A stretch of 64,000 bases of DNA from positions 2,385,001-2,449,000 of the forward strand of contig PUFA01000165.1 in the NCBI GenBank assembly GCA_003508835.1, in the 5' to 3' direction. A program made the translations under genes and the position numbers. Positions 37,580-48,179 of the stretch are shown here, piece after piece; position 1 is the stretch's first letter; each line of letters starts with the position of its first letter. The notes beneath the pieces are model-generated. The model saw only the letters and a program-made list of their open reading frames with translations. It made no database searches and was not told the DNA's origin. Origin of the DNA: Eonycteris spelaea. Its lineage: Eukaryota; Chordata; Mammalia; Chiroptera; Pteropodidae.

Positions 37580-37845
37580 CAGAAATGTTTCTCAACCGTT
37601 TTGCCATCATCACCCACGTGCCCCTAAGGAGACTTTTTAGACATACTTTTTTTCTAATTGCCTCTCCCTCATCCTCATCCCCATGAAATTTCAACAGGTA
37701 CATATACTTCACATCTGTTTATGTACTATGGTCCTGTAGAAGCCCGTAAACTGTTGCAACATCTAAGAAATTTTTGCCCTCCAAGAATCAATATTTGCCC
37801 TGGGGGCGGGGGGGGGGATCACCCTGTTGAGAATGCTTACTCTGT
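37580..37845. repeat. hAT-type nonautonomous DNA transposon
   Basis: Terminal-inverted-repeat-like ends: tttctcaaccgttttgccat (37588) and ccctgttgagaatgctta (37823). Internal: catcacccacgtgcccctaa, ggagactttttagacatact. A G-run (37801-37817) interrupts the 3' side. Confidence 0.6.
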
Positions 37846-37888
37846 AGGTCTCATCATATTATAAAGAAGTCACCAAGCAGAACCTGAT

Positions 37889-37890
37889 TT

Positions 37891-37921
<31 letters not shown>

Positions 37922-37929
37922 AAGAAAAC
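37889..37929 (+). repeat. A-rich simple repeat
   Basis: Run of 16 A followed by gaaaagaaaagaaaaaagaa. Confidence 0.85.
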
Positions 37930-38059
37930 TCACTCTAATTTTCTAGGCGTGAGGCCTCACTCCTAGGTCTCAGACCTTAATATTCTCCTTAAGACGCTGC
38001 CCTAACCTCTAGTAGTATGGAATTTTGAGAGCTGTATAAATGAAAAGAAGAGTACACTT

Positions 38060-38995
38060 ATCAGTATGGCTTCTTTTAACAGCAGAAAAAGAGCTGAGCA
38101 GGTGCTTTCTCACATAAACTTGCAAGATGACTTCAGTTCACTGAGATGCAAAAGACCTTCATGCCTAAAGAGAAGGTGTCCCTCCCAAACCTGCATGGTG
38201 CAGATGCTCACAGAGCACAGCTGGCCCCATCCACAACCTGAGGAAATCAAACCACTCAGGTTCTATTGTACCCTTTGGCCCCATAAAAATGCCCTCGGAG
38301 TCATAGGGGGAGAAATCATTTCCATTTTGTGTCAATATTACCATGTGAACATGTGATGAAGGCTGATGTTTCAGTGTTTTCAGAAAAGCGGAATTAATTC
38401 ATAGGCTTAGCTGTATCAAGGTTGAATATTTTGTTTTAGATAGTTGCTCTCCATGGATCCGCCCTTTCACGTGGACCAGGACTAAAATATCTAAGCAAAG
38501 ATGACTTTCTTCAGCCAGCATCTCATTACTAGTTACTAGTCACTTAAAGCAGTGCAAACAGAAAACGACATCTTAAAATTAATCAACATGCATTTACTGA
38601 GATTTTTACACTAATTAGCCTATGTTAAGTTTGATTTTACCAAATGTAAGACAACGCTAAGGAGCACCTTCTTGGGCCAGGGGTCACAAAGCAGCACAGG
38701 AAGCAAATGGCTGCCAGTCAGTGCCCACGCAAACTGGCATATTCTTGTAACACTGGAATGATCTAACTGTTTTCAAGACACAAAGTAAGAAGTCCCCACT
38801 CTGCTTAAGGAAGAATGGAGTTTGAAACAATCTTGTCAAAAGTAGAGACAACCCAGAGAGAGAAGCAATTCTATTTCTTTTGTCATATTTGCAAACGTGA
38901 ACAAGGAGATAGGGCTTACATCTACCTGACCAAAATGACTTAATACATTTCTTCAGACTTTGCTCCCACAAAAGGCACTTGTAGGGTTGGAAAGC
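38060..38995. promoter_or_regulatory. Repeat-free block with MITF-type E-box, candidate enhancer
   Basis: Nearly 1 kb without a recognised repeat, 4.7-5.7 kb downstream of exon 1B on the gene's strand. It has a TCACGTG M-box/CLEAR-like E-box at 38467-38473, a CTAATTAG-like homeodomain site near 38612 and moderate G+C. The ORFs here (96 codons at 38066-38356, plus; 95 codons at 38684-38971, minus) show no recognisable domain. Regulatory role inferred. Confidence 0.3.
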
Positions 38996-38999
38996 AGGT

Positions 39000-41900
39000 A
39001 AGGCTGCACCCTAAACTGTTAACAGCAGTTCTTTCCAGGGAGGGAAAGAGTGGGAGGGTGGGAGGATTTCCTATTGCATTTTTCTTCCACACTGTTAAAA
39101 TTTGTTCCAAGTTAACAAGTATTGCCTATAATTTTAAAAATCAATAAAAAGGAGTTTTAAAAAAAAAACAAATTTACTTTTTTTGTGCCATTGAACATAT
39201 CAACATGATACTACTAGGAGATCAAGAATTCTGTAGGAAAATGATGTTTCTCTCTGGAGAATCAAGAGCTGTTTTGTGAAACTTGGAAACTAAGTTCCTT
39301 TGTCCTCTGAAGAAGGATGTGGCCTTAAACACACAGAGTTTGATCCAAAAACAAAAGGACACCAAAGTTTACAAACTGAAACTGAGGCTCACAGAACGTT
39401 CATGAAAGTCACACTGACTAGATGGCCCACAGATGATCATGAATAAATATATGATGGGTCACGGACATGGTAATAGAATTCTCAGTTGTCCCTTCTAATG
39501 GGGACAGTGCCTCTAGCAACAGATTCCTTTAACTAAAGGGAGCAAGGCAAGCCGATCTGAGATGTGCTGCATCTGTTCCTGTTCCTTGCAGCCACCGTGA
39601 TGCTAATCAGGTTCTATATTCCCGGCTAAATAAATCAGGAACAAAATCTAAATGCATAGTTGGGTGTGGGAGTAGTCCCTTCCGCTAACCTGTAACCCAC
39701 CAACCCGTCTGTAACTGCACACACCCTTTGTTGAGTTCCTTTATTATATCTAAAGAACACCTTGAAAATCCTACACCAGGTATATTTTATAAGTTATACA
39801 GAAAGATCAGCAATTGAGTCACCTGTCCTTACCCTCACACTCTCAAGGAATGTTGGGTGTAGAACAGGGTGACAAGGAAGAACTTCCATCCTGGCTCCCT
39901 AGAATAACTATCCATACGGGATGCCACATTAGGACCCTGGCAAAACGTGTTTCTGGATTTGATGAACACAAAATATCATTCCCAATTCTGCAGCAATCTG
40001 CCCAACTTTTTGGATTGTCTGAGATGATTTGAAAAGAAAAAAAAGGAAAAATTAAAAAATAAATTCTTTCAAACTACTGAAAATATCCTGAAGTTAAAGT
40101 CTTTTTTGTTTATTTTAAATTCATATAACCTTTCTTCTAAAGAGAACAGAAAATTTCAATGTACAATCTATTCCAGAGAGGCACCTTGCTTTTATTTTTC
40201 TAACCCGAGAAATGTTTTCAAACTATAAGCTAATATCTTCAAGCTATAGCTATCAAAGTCCATGTAGGGAGAGAAATTTTGATGAACTTGCCAGTCCAAG
40301 GTCAGAGGAACTAGGTGCTCCTCAATAATCAGTCAATTAGAGAGATGGAACAGTAAAAAAGATATGCTTGATGACTGTGTAGACAATAACACAGTGCTGA
40401 TACATTATGCTTCTTTAGCTATGAGACCTGATATGTATCTACAAGGTCTATCCCTGGTTCCTCTGCTTTTGTTTGAAAAGAAGCTAGATAAAATTTCAAA
40501 CCTCAGGTTTGTATGACTCCTATGTCAATAAAACCTACCTGTACAAGAAATTGCTGTCATTAATGGTGTTTAATGACTTTTTAAAATTAATTCAAAATTT
40601 GAAATAAGGTATGTTCACTAATGCAAAAAAAAAAAATGCATTACATACTCCAAGTATTGGTTAACTTATGATAAAAAAAAAAAGCATACTTAAATTACAA
40701 TACTCAGTTGAGTAGGGTTCTTTTAATCCCACAGGATATGTCTAATATGTAAATATATAGTGATAAAAGTAATCATTTCATGTAATCCAACATGAAAATC
40801 AATAATAGAAATAAAGCTATAAAGTAATTAAATCACTATATAAACCAGCTACTGATCCTGCAAACCTTCACAAATTTACAGACTGAACGATGATCACAGG
40901 AAGAATAAGCAATGCAAATTTCCGACCTCTAATATGAATTCAGGAGACTAGACTTTAGTTTCCCTGAAGTTAAGAACAATTTTTAAATATGCTTTATAAA
41001 ACTTCATATTTTTTAAGCATAACTCTGCTTAAAAAAAAAAAGGATTAACCTAAAAACACTAAATTAGCTTTCAAATCAGTCATTCAACCCACTCATAAGT
41101 ATAATGTTGGTAACCTGAGTTTATGTGTGTGATCTTCTATCAAATTCTTACAAACCAGTAGGAGATAAAGAGATTTAACCAGGATGCTCTAGCACATGCT
41201 AATATGTCTGACTGTACACACCTACCTCAACTGAGAAGCAGGTATGTTCCATTCTGGCAATTTAAATCTTTAAAAATTAAATTAAGAATTTAATCAGGCT
41301 ACACTATGAGAAAATATTTATTCAATGTAATCTGTATCGTAGTGCACTCAATTAGTGTACTTGATATTATTTATTCTTTGAAAATGTAAAATCATAGACA
41401 AATTGTCCAAAATTAAGCAAATTAACTTTTTGCATTATAAAACCATTTATTTTACAAAATTGTGCTTACAATTTAAAAACTATAAAAGGGAAGAGAAAAA
41501 CAGTCCACATTTCACTCCCTTTTCTATAATAAATATTATGCAATATTTTCATACACAAAACTTTTGAAAATATGTAAACTATTTTATAAAGTATCAAGTC
41601 TTTAAGTCTCTAAAGCAATCACTTATATGATACTCTCCTTAAAATTGTTATTTGAATTTCTTAGACTGTCATATGAAATCATATATTTTTATTTGGTCTT
41701 TCACTTAAGGATACAAATCCTCATTGCTATGCCAACAATTCTGTTTCTTCATTTTTATGACACATTTCACTACTTTATATAACTTAAGTATAAAAATGCA
41801 CACCTTAAATAGAGATCAACTATATTCAACATGAAATATAAATTTATCAATTGCTCATTTTTGGTTACATTAAGTCTCCCAGTACTAATAACTAATTAGT

Positions 41901-43719
41901 GCTTTAACTTTGGACATAAAGTGAAGATTGCAGCTCAAGCAGTATTATCAGGACACAGAAACATACGAAGAAAAATGGGTATATTATTCAAACCATTTAT
42001 TATAGATTTTAATTTTAATCATTGTCAAAATAACATATTTGAAGTAATAAAAATATTTAAGAATGATGTCCATTTTTAAGATGATATGGAAATGTTTTCA
42101 ACGCATTTACATTTGGATAATTTTTCCACCACGGGATAGATGTAACTGCCTTAATAGGACTCCTGATTTCAATTAATATACTTTAATATAATATGAAATA
42201 TTATCTTTGGATTGGACATAATCCACTACTAGCACAAACCCATGTCATCTCTTCTAAAATTTGTCCTTCAGGTTTAAAAAGTTGACTATTGCAGTGAATA
42301 AAACAGATGTATTTCTCCACTTTTTATTATTTAATTCATACAACTTTAAATAACTTAAAGTATAGACAAAACAATTATGATTCCTGTAAATAGCAGATGA
42401 CAACTTATCTTAAATAAGTCTTAAATCTATAAAAACAGTGATTGTCAACTTCACCCAAGCGGAACAGAAAGTTTTAATATATAATCTATTCCTGAGGGAA
42501 GATCTTGCCTTTACTGAGGGGTAGGGGAAGATAAAATATTCATTAATTGTGGCAATATCCAGAACTTCAATCACGGTAGACTCAAATTTTATGCTAAACT
42601 GTTTAAATATTTTTTGTCCTAACAGGATTTCAATTGATTTTTCCATAAAAGTTTCATCATTTCATCACTACATTTTAAAAACATCTTTGCAAATAAAAAC
42701 AATTGACTTAAAACTTTTTTAAGAGAATTCCTTTCCTACTTCCTAGTAAGAATTATATATTGCTCCCCAATTATAACACATCAACCCCTCTATTTGTTTT
42801 AACAGTAAACTTTAAATAGTGAGAGATATTTTTTTGAGCACACGAATGAATGCAAAAACGAACAATGAATCACCGGTGTGTAAAGTCCACATTGTTTAAT
42901 GAACAGTAACACTTGGGACTCTTCAGAATGAATCAATTAGGTGAATGAGTTAAAAAAAAATTTTTTTTTAAGTAAGGGAAGTTCCCTTACTTTCCTTTTA
43001 ACTTTCCTTGCATCAGTCATATTTAAGAGTTGCAATATTTATCTTTAAACAATATCTCCCAACGTCTGTGGACACATATGTGAGATGGAATTCTATTCTT
43101 AGACTTGTTACAATTTTCCCTATAATTAGGAAGCTATATGTCCCTGATAGAATGACACTAACAAGCTCCTGCAGTTTCTACTCCAGCAAGAAATCAAAGA
43201 GACCCAAAACAGACAACTCACTTCAGTTAAAGGATTATGCACTCTGGTTATTAAAGCGTAGAAATCTCTTCTACAGTTTTATAACTGAAGAGATTTTCTG
43301 AAAGAGTAGGATTCTATAGCTAAGATTATTTTCTAAATAAAGGAGAAAATTAAAGAATGGCTATGGAATGTTTTGGGGGACGACGTATATACAAGTTATT
43401 AGAAGAGGCTCATTTTAGATAACCTGTACACTTTGAAACTTTCTCAAAGAAAGATGGAAAGATACCGTTACAACAGGCACTTTTTCCTCCTTGTGATTTT
43501 TCATGGAACATCAACACTCTTCCCCCATTTAGCGATGGTTACTATTACATTTACAGAGAGTTTGCATCTGTCTTAGAATACAAAGCCATGGAGAAATCAA
43601 TGGAGCTGGCATTGACAAACATGACTCAGATGGGTCAATATGACCGAATACATGTTCAGATAAATAAAAATGTTCTGGAAGAGGGCCTGGCCCAACCAAC
43701 AAGAGCAACACTCACGTAC
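39000..43719. other. Unassigned AT-rich intronic sequence next to exon 1B
   Basis: No additional exon, RNA gene or confident repeat was recognised. A-runs at 40625-40636, 40673-40683 and 41030-41041. The 97-codon plus ORF at 43008-43301 has no recognisable domain. Confidence 0.45.
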
Positions 43720-43969
43720 CTTAAGGACTTCCATCGGCACCTGGGTGGCAGAGGGAAGGGTGGTGGGCACACTGACGTTTATGGCTGGTGTCTGACTCAC
43801 AGGCACTCTCTGTTGCATGAACTGGGCCGCCTGCAGCTTCTGCTGCTGCTCCCTGCGCTCCTGCTCCTGCATCTGCTCACGCATGAGTTGCTGGCGTAGC
43901 AAGATGCGTGATGTCATAGTGGAGGAGCTTATTGGAGGCTTGGAGGCCCCAGGATGCTCCTCGGAATTG
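43720..43969 (-). CDS. MITF: MITF exon 1B (part B1b), shared internal coding exon of long isoforms
   Basis: 250-nt exon read on the minus strand. The acceptor is a T/C-rich tract ending in cccacag at 43970; the donor is AAG|gtacgtgag starting at 43719. The first base completes a split codon. It is followed by 17 codons (NSEEHPGASKPPISSST), then by 66 codons starting MTSRILLRQQLMREQ (ATG at 43917) and ending VPMEVLK exactly on a codon boundary, as needed to join exon 2 (VQTHLENP). This gives the 83-residue B1b domain of MITF. The Q/E/R-rich helix resembles the TFEB N-terminus (MASRIGLRMQLMREQ). Residues S3, R4, Q10 and L11, counted from the internal Met, match TFEB positions tied to Rag GTPase binding, so the segment should bring long isoforms under lysosomal mTORC1 control. 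MITF-M lacks it. The internal ATG is the likely start for isoforms with non-coding first exons (e.g. MITF-D). Identity comes from recall of the family, not a search. Confidence 0.97.
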
Positions 43970-43992
43970 CTGTGGGAAAACCAAAAAAATGT
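43970..43992 (-). other. Splice acceptor region of MITF exon 1B
   Basis: Minus strand reads a 7-T tract, ggttttcccacag, then the exon. In the reading frame of the exon there is no ATG upstream before an in-frame TAG at 44007-44005, so unspliced read-through could not add a new N-terminus in that frame. Confidence 0.85.
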
Positions 43993-44789
43993 ACATTTAG
44001 TTTCCTAATGAGACCCTTCATTTGCATTTTGGGGTACCCTAAATTGCACCAAACTATGAAATGAGCTTGTGCAAATATAATCAAGTTGCAGAATAGTACT
44101 CCACATAATTGAAAATCAAGAGGTGACAGGACTGAAGTCATTAGCAGTTGAATTCAAATAAGTCAGCTTGATTACATCTAGGCATTTTTATCTTGCAGCT
44201 TAAATTGTTTTTTTTTTTTGACATTTTATACCGCTTACTACTCATCACCACCAAATATAGCACTGCCATACGAAGTGCCAAGAAGCAATGCATCTTAATG
44301 GCACCCAGATTTCCACATTTAAAAATAAATTGCTTGATTTGCTTCTTTACAACTGAATCTAACCCAATAGCTACTTTTATGTTATTTGAATTCCCTGAAG
44401 ATGTCTAAAATGTTTACTAACACAGATGTGTTTAAAGAAAAGCTGAATTTTGTCATGGGGAATTTTTTCTATGATATGGGAAGTAAAAATCATTAATGAA
44501 AGAAACATCTGGACTAGAATCTTAACACTGAACTCAACCTCTGTCTTTGGGAAAGAGGGCAGAAGACAAGCTGGTCTGACAAACCAATTCTTCTCTGTCT
44601 GGCTTTCTTTGTACCATCTTTTCTTCCAACTCATGGTGCTATGCCCTCTCCTACATGCACTCTGCAAGTTCCCCATGAGGCCTACTTCTAATGCTTTTGA
44701 GATTTAACTCACCCCAAAATTATTTAAAATGCTTAAATGTTACTCATAAGTTAAAAAGAAAAGACTTCCTAATTTTCCTAAATAAGGTT

Positions 44790-45070
44790 TTCAATTGCTT
44801 ATTTTGCCAGCTCTATGACATCAACCAATTATTAAACCTCTCTTTGCCTTTACCATATCCAGGAAAAAGAGACAGCAATAGTTTTTTGTTCAATTATCCA
44901 TTTATCAAAGTAGGAGGTGTTTTTAAAATTTCTGTTGCAATCATTATATTTTAAAACCATAGCTCATAGGGATTTTTTTGAGGATTAAATAAACTAATTC
45001 ACATAAATCCCCCAGTACGATGAGCACCATGTAGTACTGCCTCAATAAACAGTCACTGTTGCTATGATTA
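44790..45070 (+). repeat. MIR-like fragment, plus orientation
   Basis: cagctctatgacatcaacca, ttattaaacctctctttgcc, gaggattaaataaactaatt, catgtagtactgcctcaata: a diverged MIR with internal change. Confidence 0.5.
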
Positions 45071-45459
45071 TAATCTAAAAAATTAATTTTTTTATTTCTA
45101 GCAATAAAATTTTCTAAAAAAAATGTTTAGGGCAAACAGTACAAAACCTTAGTACCTGGAAACAGAAAAAAATAACATTTGAGAAAATATTCACTGTTCA
45201 AGGAAAGCACCTTTAGCTTCCTTCCTTGAGTATAAATCCCATTATTGTCTTTACTTCTTAATAAGAGCTAAAATAAAGACTTTAAACCATTGACCATCCT
45301 CATAAACTTCTTTAAAATAAAAGAACCTTAAACTCTGCAGATAATGAACATGCTAAAGAATGACTAAATGTTTGTGTTTTACCCTCATACAGTTCCGGAA
45401 AACTACCTAATAAAAATGATGCTAGCAGTTTACTTACTACTCACCACAGGAAACCGTTT

Positions 45460-46165
45460 CAGTAAATTATGATTGGTTCATATAATGTAATACTATGCAG
45501 CCGTTAAAAATGGTGTAGAAATATATTTATTGTTCTGAATAAAAATACATAATACTCCAAATGCAAAATAGTATTCAAGGTATGATCCAATTTTTAAAAA
45601 ATATTCACTACATGAAAAATATGTTTACTATGAGCCATTGTTGGTATATATTATCATAGTCCTTTGAGAACAATTTAACAATATTACCAAAAGCTGTAAA
45701 ATTGTTCACACAATTTGATTCAAAAATTTCATTGGCAGACAATTTTCCTATGAAAATAATTCAAAATCTAGAATAGTTGACATTACAAATCTATTTTCAA
45801 ATTGCAAAATATTCTGAACCAACTAGATTTGACCCCTAAAATGAGAATAGTTAAGTACATTATGAGGGGAGATACTGGTTAAAGGATACAAACTTTCTGT
45901 TATGAGATAAATTCTGGGGATCTAAAGTACAGCATGGTGGCTATAGGTAATAATACTGCTTTACATGCTTGAAATTTGCCAAGAGAGATCTTAATTGTTC
46001 TCATTACAAAAAATAAAATAAATAGCAACTATGTAAGGTGATGGATGTATTATTTAGCTTGATTGTAATCATTTCATAATATATACATGTATCAAATCAT
46101 CATATTACCTACCTTAAATATATATATTTTTGTCAATTATATCTTAACAAAGCTGGGGAAAAAAT
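45460..46165 (+). mobile_element. Two joined L1 3' fragments, plus orientation
   Basis: 45460-45830 resembles an old L1M 3' region (ataatgtaatactatgcagc, cgttaaaaatgg). 45840-46165 is an L1MA-like 3' UTR (ggttaaaggatacaaacttt, tctggggatctaaagtacag, catggtggctataggtaata, tgtaaggtgatggatgtatt) ending at tatatcttaacaaagctggg with an A-rich tail. Confidence 0.8.
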
Positions 46166-46903
46166 AAAACCATTTAAAAGATTTAAGCATAAAATAGGTT
46201 AAAAAAGTAAATTATAATACATGAATGATACATGAACTTGATAATATATTTTTTTAATTACACAACTACAGAGCAAAGTGGGAAATGTATGTAATAAGAG
46301 TAAATTAAAAAGTAGGATTAAAAAATGTATTTACATTCTAATTTAAAATAAGTAAAGTATGTGTATGCTCACAAATACACACACATGACTGTCAGGGACT
46401 ATATAATCAAAGTTGCCAGAGTGGGAGTGGAATTACAGGTAAATTTTTTTTTTTACCTTTTTCTCCTAAACTAAATAAAGCTATAATAATTTTTTAAATG
46501 ACACTTATTTAAGAATACGAAGGAATGACTTGAATGACCAAAGTCACCATTTGGTTAGAAGAAAGGAGACTGGATCCATCAATGACCATATTTTGAGAAC
46601 AGGATGGGAAAGTAGTGACTAATCCAGCATGGTTCACTTGGAAGTCTTTAGCATCTCAGAAGAGCTAAATCCGTTTTCCTTTAGTTTCCTACAGACACAT
46701 ACAGACTGAACAATCTTGATACCCTGCTTATGATTTTAATATCATCCACACAATAAGAATACTTAGGCATTACTCAAAATAATCTATTCACCAGGTTAGG
46801 TTCTACTAAAAGAGCATCAAAAGAAAACATACTTTCCCACTCTGAGGATGTGTTCAAAACCAAAATGTACTTTCCTAAACCAAGAAAAGAAGGACAGGGA
46901 AAA

Positions 46904-46920
46904 GGGGTGGGGGGGGGCGG
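46904..46920 (+). repeat. G-run (possible G-quadruplex)
   Basis: ggggtgggggggggcgg on the plus strand, C-rich on the MITF sense strand, just downstream of the candidate regulatory block at 46965-47170. Confidence 0.6.
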
Positions 46921-46964
46921 TATTTAAAATAAATAAATAAACGGTCTTAGTATTCAAAGCCTGT

Positions 46965-47170
46965 CAGGTTAAAACATTCCCAGAGAGGCTGATCCTTTTG
47001 ATAAAAACAGGAGCAAACCTTTGTGCTGTAGCAAAAGCAGCTGTGGAATAATCGCACTAATTAGCTGCTCAAGACAAGCTATTGGCTGAAATACGGAGGG
47101 AAAAATCCTTTCAATTAACAGTAGAACATTCTTGAGACATCTTAAATTAAAATTGCTAGTTATCAACTAC
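46965..47170 (-). promoter_or_regulatory. Repeat-free block about 3 kb upstream of exon 1B, candidate element
   Basis: No repeat recognised. Palindromic homeodomain site CTAATTAG at 47057-47064 (suits VSX2/CHX10-type factors), a CCAAT box on the minus strand (AGCCAAT, 47081-47087) and a cagctg E-box at 47038-47043. Lies in the interval expected to hold the MITF exon 1D promoter. No strong splice donor was found, so I do not call an exon. Confidence 0.25.
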
Positions 47171-47321
47171 ATTAAGGTTTCAGACTTTAAAGTCGACAAC
47201 AATATAATTTAAAGCATTTACTGAAAATACCCCGTTAGGAAAAAAACACATGTATTTATACAGTGAAAATCCCACTAAAGAAAAGCTAGCAGGGTTCGCT
47301 AATTGACATTATTAATAAATC

Positions 47322-47362
47322 TCCCCCCCCCACACACACACACATACACACACACACACACA
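47322..47362 (+). repeat. C-run plus CA microsatellite
   Basis: A run of C followed by about 15 CA units with one CATA interruption. Confidence 0.9.
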
Positions 47363-47804
47363 AAAATGTGCAAAGGAAGATTGTAGTCACTTCATTGCAC
47401 ATACTCCCTGCGGGATATTTCTATATCGTTAAGATGACTTCCAGATTCTCAGCTTTACTTTCAATCTTTTAAACATCCTTTTATCATAGAAATAATTGAA
47501 TCTACAATTATCACCTTAAAGATAAAAATAAAGATATCTACACTCCCAAATGTTAGCAAGACAAATGAGCATAATGTTTTTAACTCAAAATCGAGATTTA
47601 CATGGGACCATTACGGGTGGCCACAAAGTGTATTTTTAAAATGAAGACCTGATATTTTAGACACTAATAGCAAGCAAAGAGAGCTGTCCAAATGAATGTA
47701 TTTAATTTTAAAAGCTAAATGAACTCATCCAGGGCCCACGAAACTCTATCTGTGTTAGATAATACTAATTCCATGAGTCTGATTCCTTTTAATCAGATTA
47801 TGTA

Positions 47805-47895
47805 AAGGTCATTTATTCAACAAATAGTTGAGTGTTTCCTCTGTGCCAGGTGCTGGGAATACCTGGTTTCTAATCTCATAGAGTTTAAAGCATGG
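47805..47895 (-). repeat. L2 3' end, minus orientation
   Basis: catttattcaacaaatagtt, gagtgtttcctctgtgccag, gtgctgggaatacctggttt. Confidence 0.65.
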
Positions 47896-48039
47896 TCATA
47901 TAATTTTTATGAGATGCCTTAAAATTAAGTAATTATCTAGATTATCTGACTCTTATCTAGTTCCACATGGGCAGGTATGGATCTCATCATAAGAAATTAC
48001 TCTTTGAAAGCCAGTTGAAGAAGAGGAAAATGCTTTTAC

Positions 48040-48170
48040 TGGCATTCATCCGAATTACTGAAGCCAGGCACGCAACTTCCCTGAGAACTGGGAACTGCGC
48101 AACAGTGACTTGAGATGACCGTCAACTGGGCTCAAATTCTAGCAGTCATTGCCGAGCACGGTGATATTCA
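48040..48170. other. CpG-enriched unique segment in the 1H-1B intron
   Basis: Six CpGs in about 120 bp (near 48052, 48070, 48097, 48119, 48151, 48158) in an AT-rich, CpG-poor intron. No repeat and no convincing splice donor seen. It could belong to an alternative first exon or promoter; unproven. Confidence 0.25.
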
Positions 48171-48179
48171 CAGAGCACT

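Larger units (their letters stand above)
1..43719 (-). other. MITF: MITF intron downstream of exon 1B (incomplete)
   Basis: This begins at the exon 1B donor (43719) and runs to the left window edge without any other recognisable MITF exon. I looked for the melanocyte first exon 1M (protein MLEMLEYNHYQ) and for exon 2 (VQTHLENP) on the minus strand and did not find them, so the intron exceeds 43.7 kb. It holds L2, MIR, L1 and hAT repeats, simple repeats and several repeat-free blocks listed separately. Confidence 0.85.

Noticed and set aside
43597..43719. Continuation of the MITF reading past exon 1B
   Set aside because: Intronic read-through beyond the consensus donor at 43719.
43588..43899. 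103-codon plus-strand ORF rich in Leu over exon 1B
   Set aside because: Shadow of MITF exon 1B on the opposite strand.
43929..44141. 70-codon minus ORF running into exon 1B
   Set aside because: Out of frame with the MITF reading and crosses the splice acceptor; it ends at a stop inside the exon.
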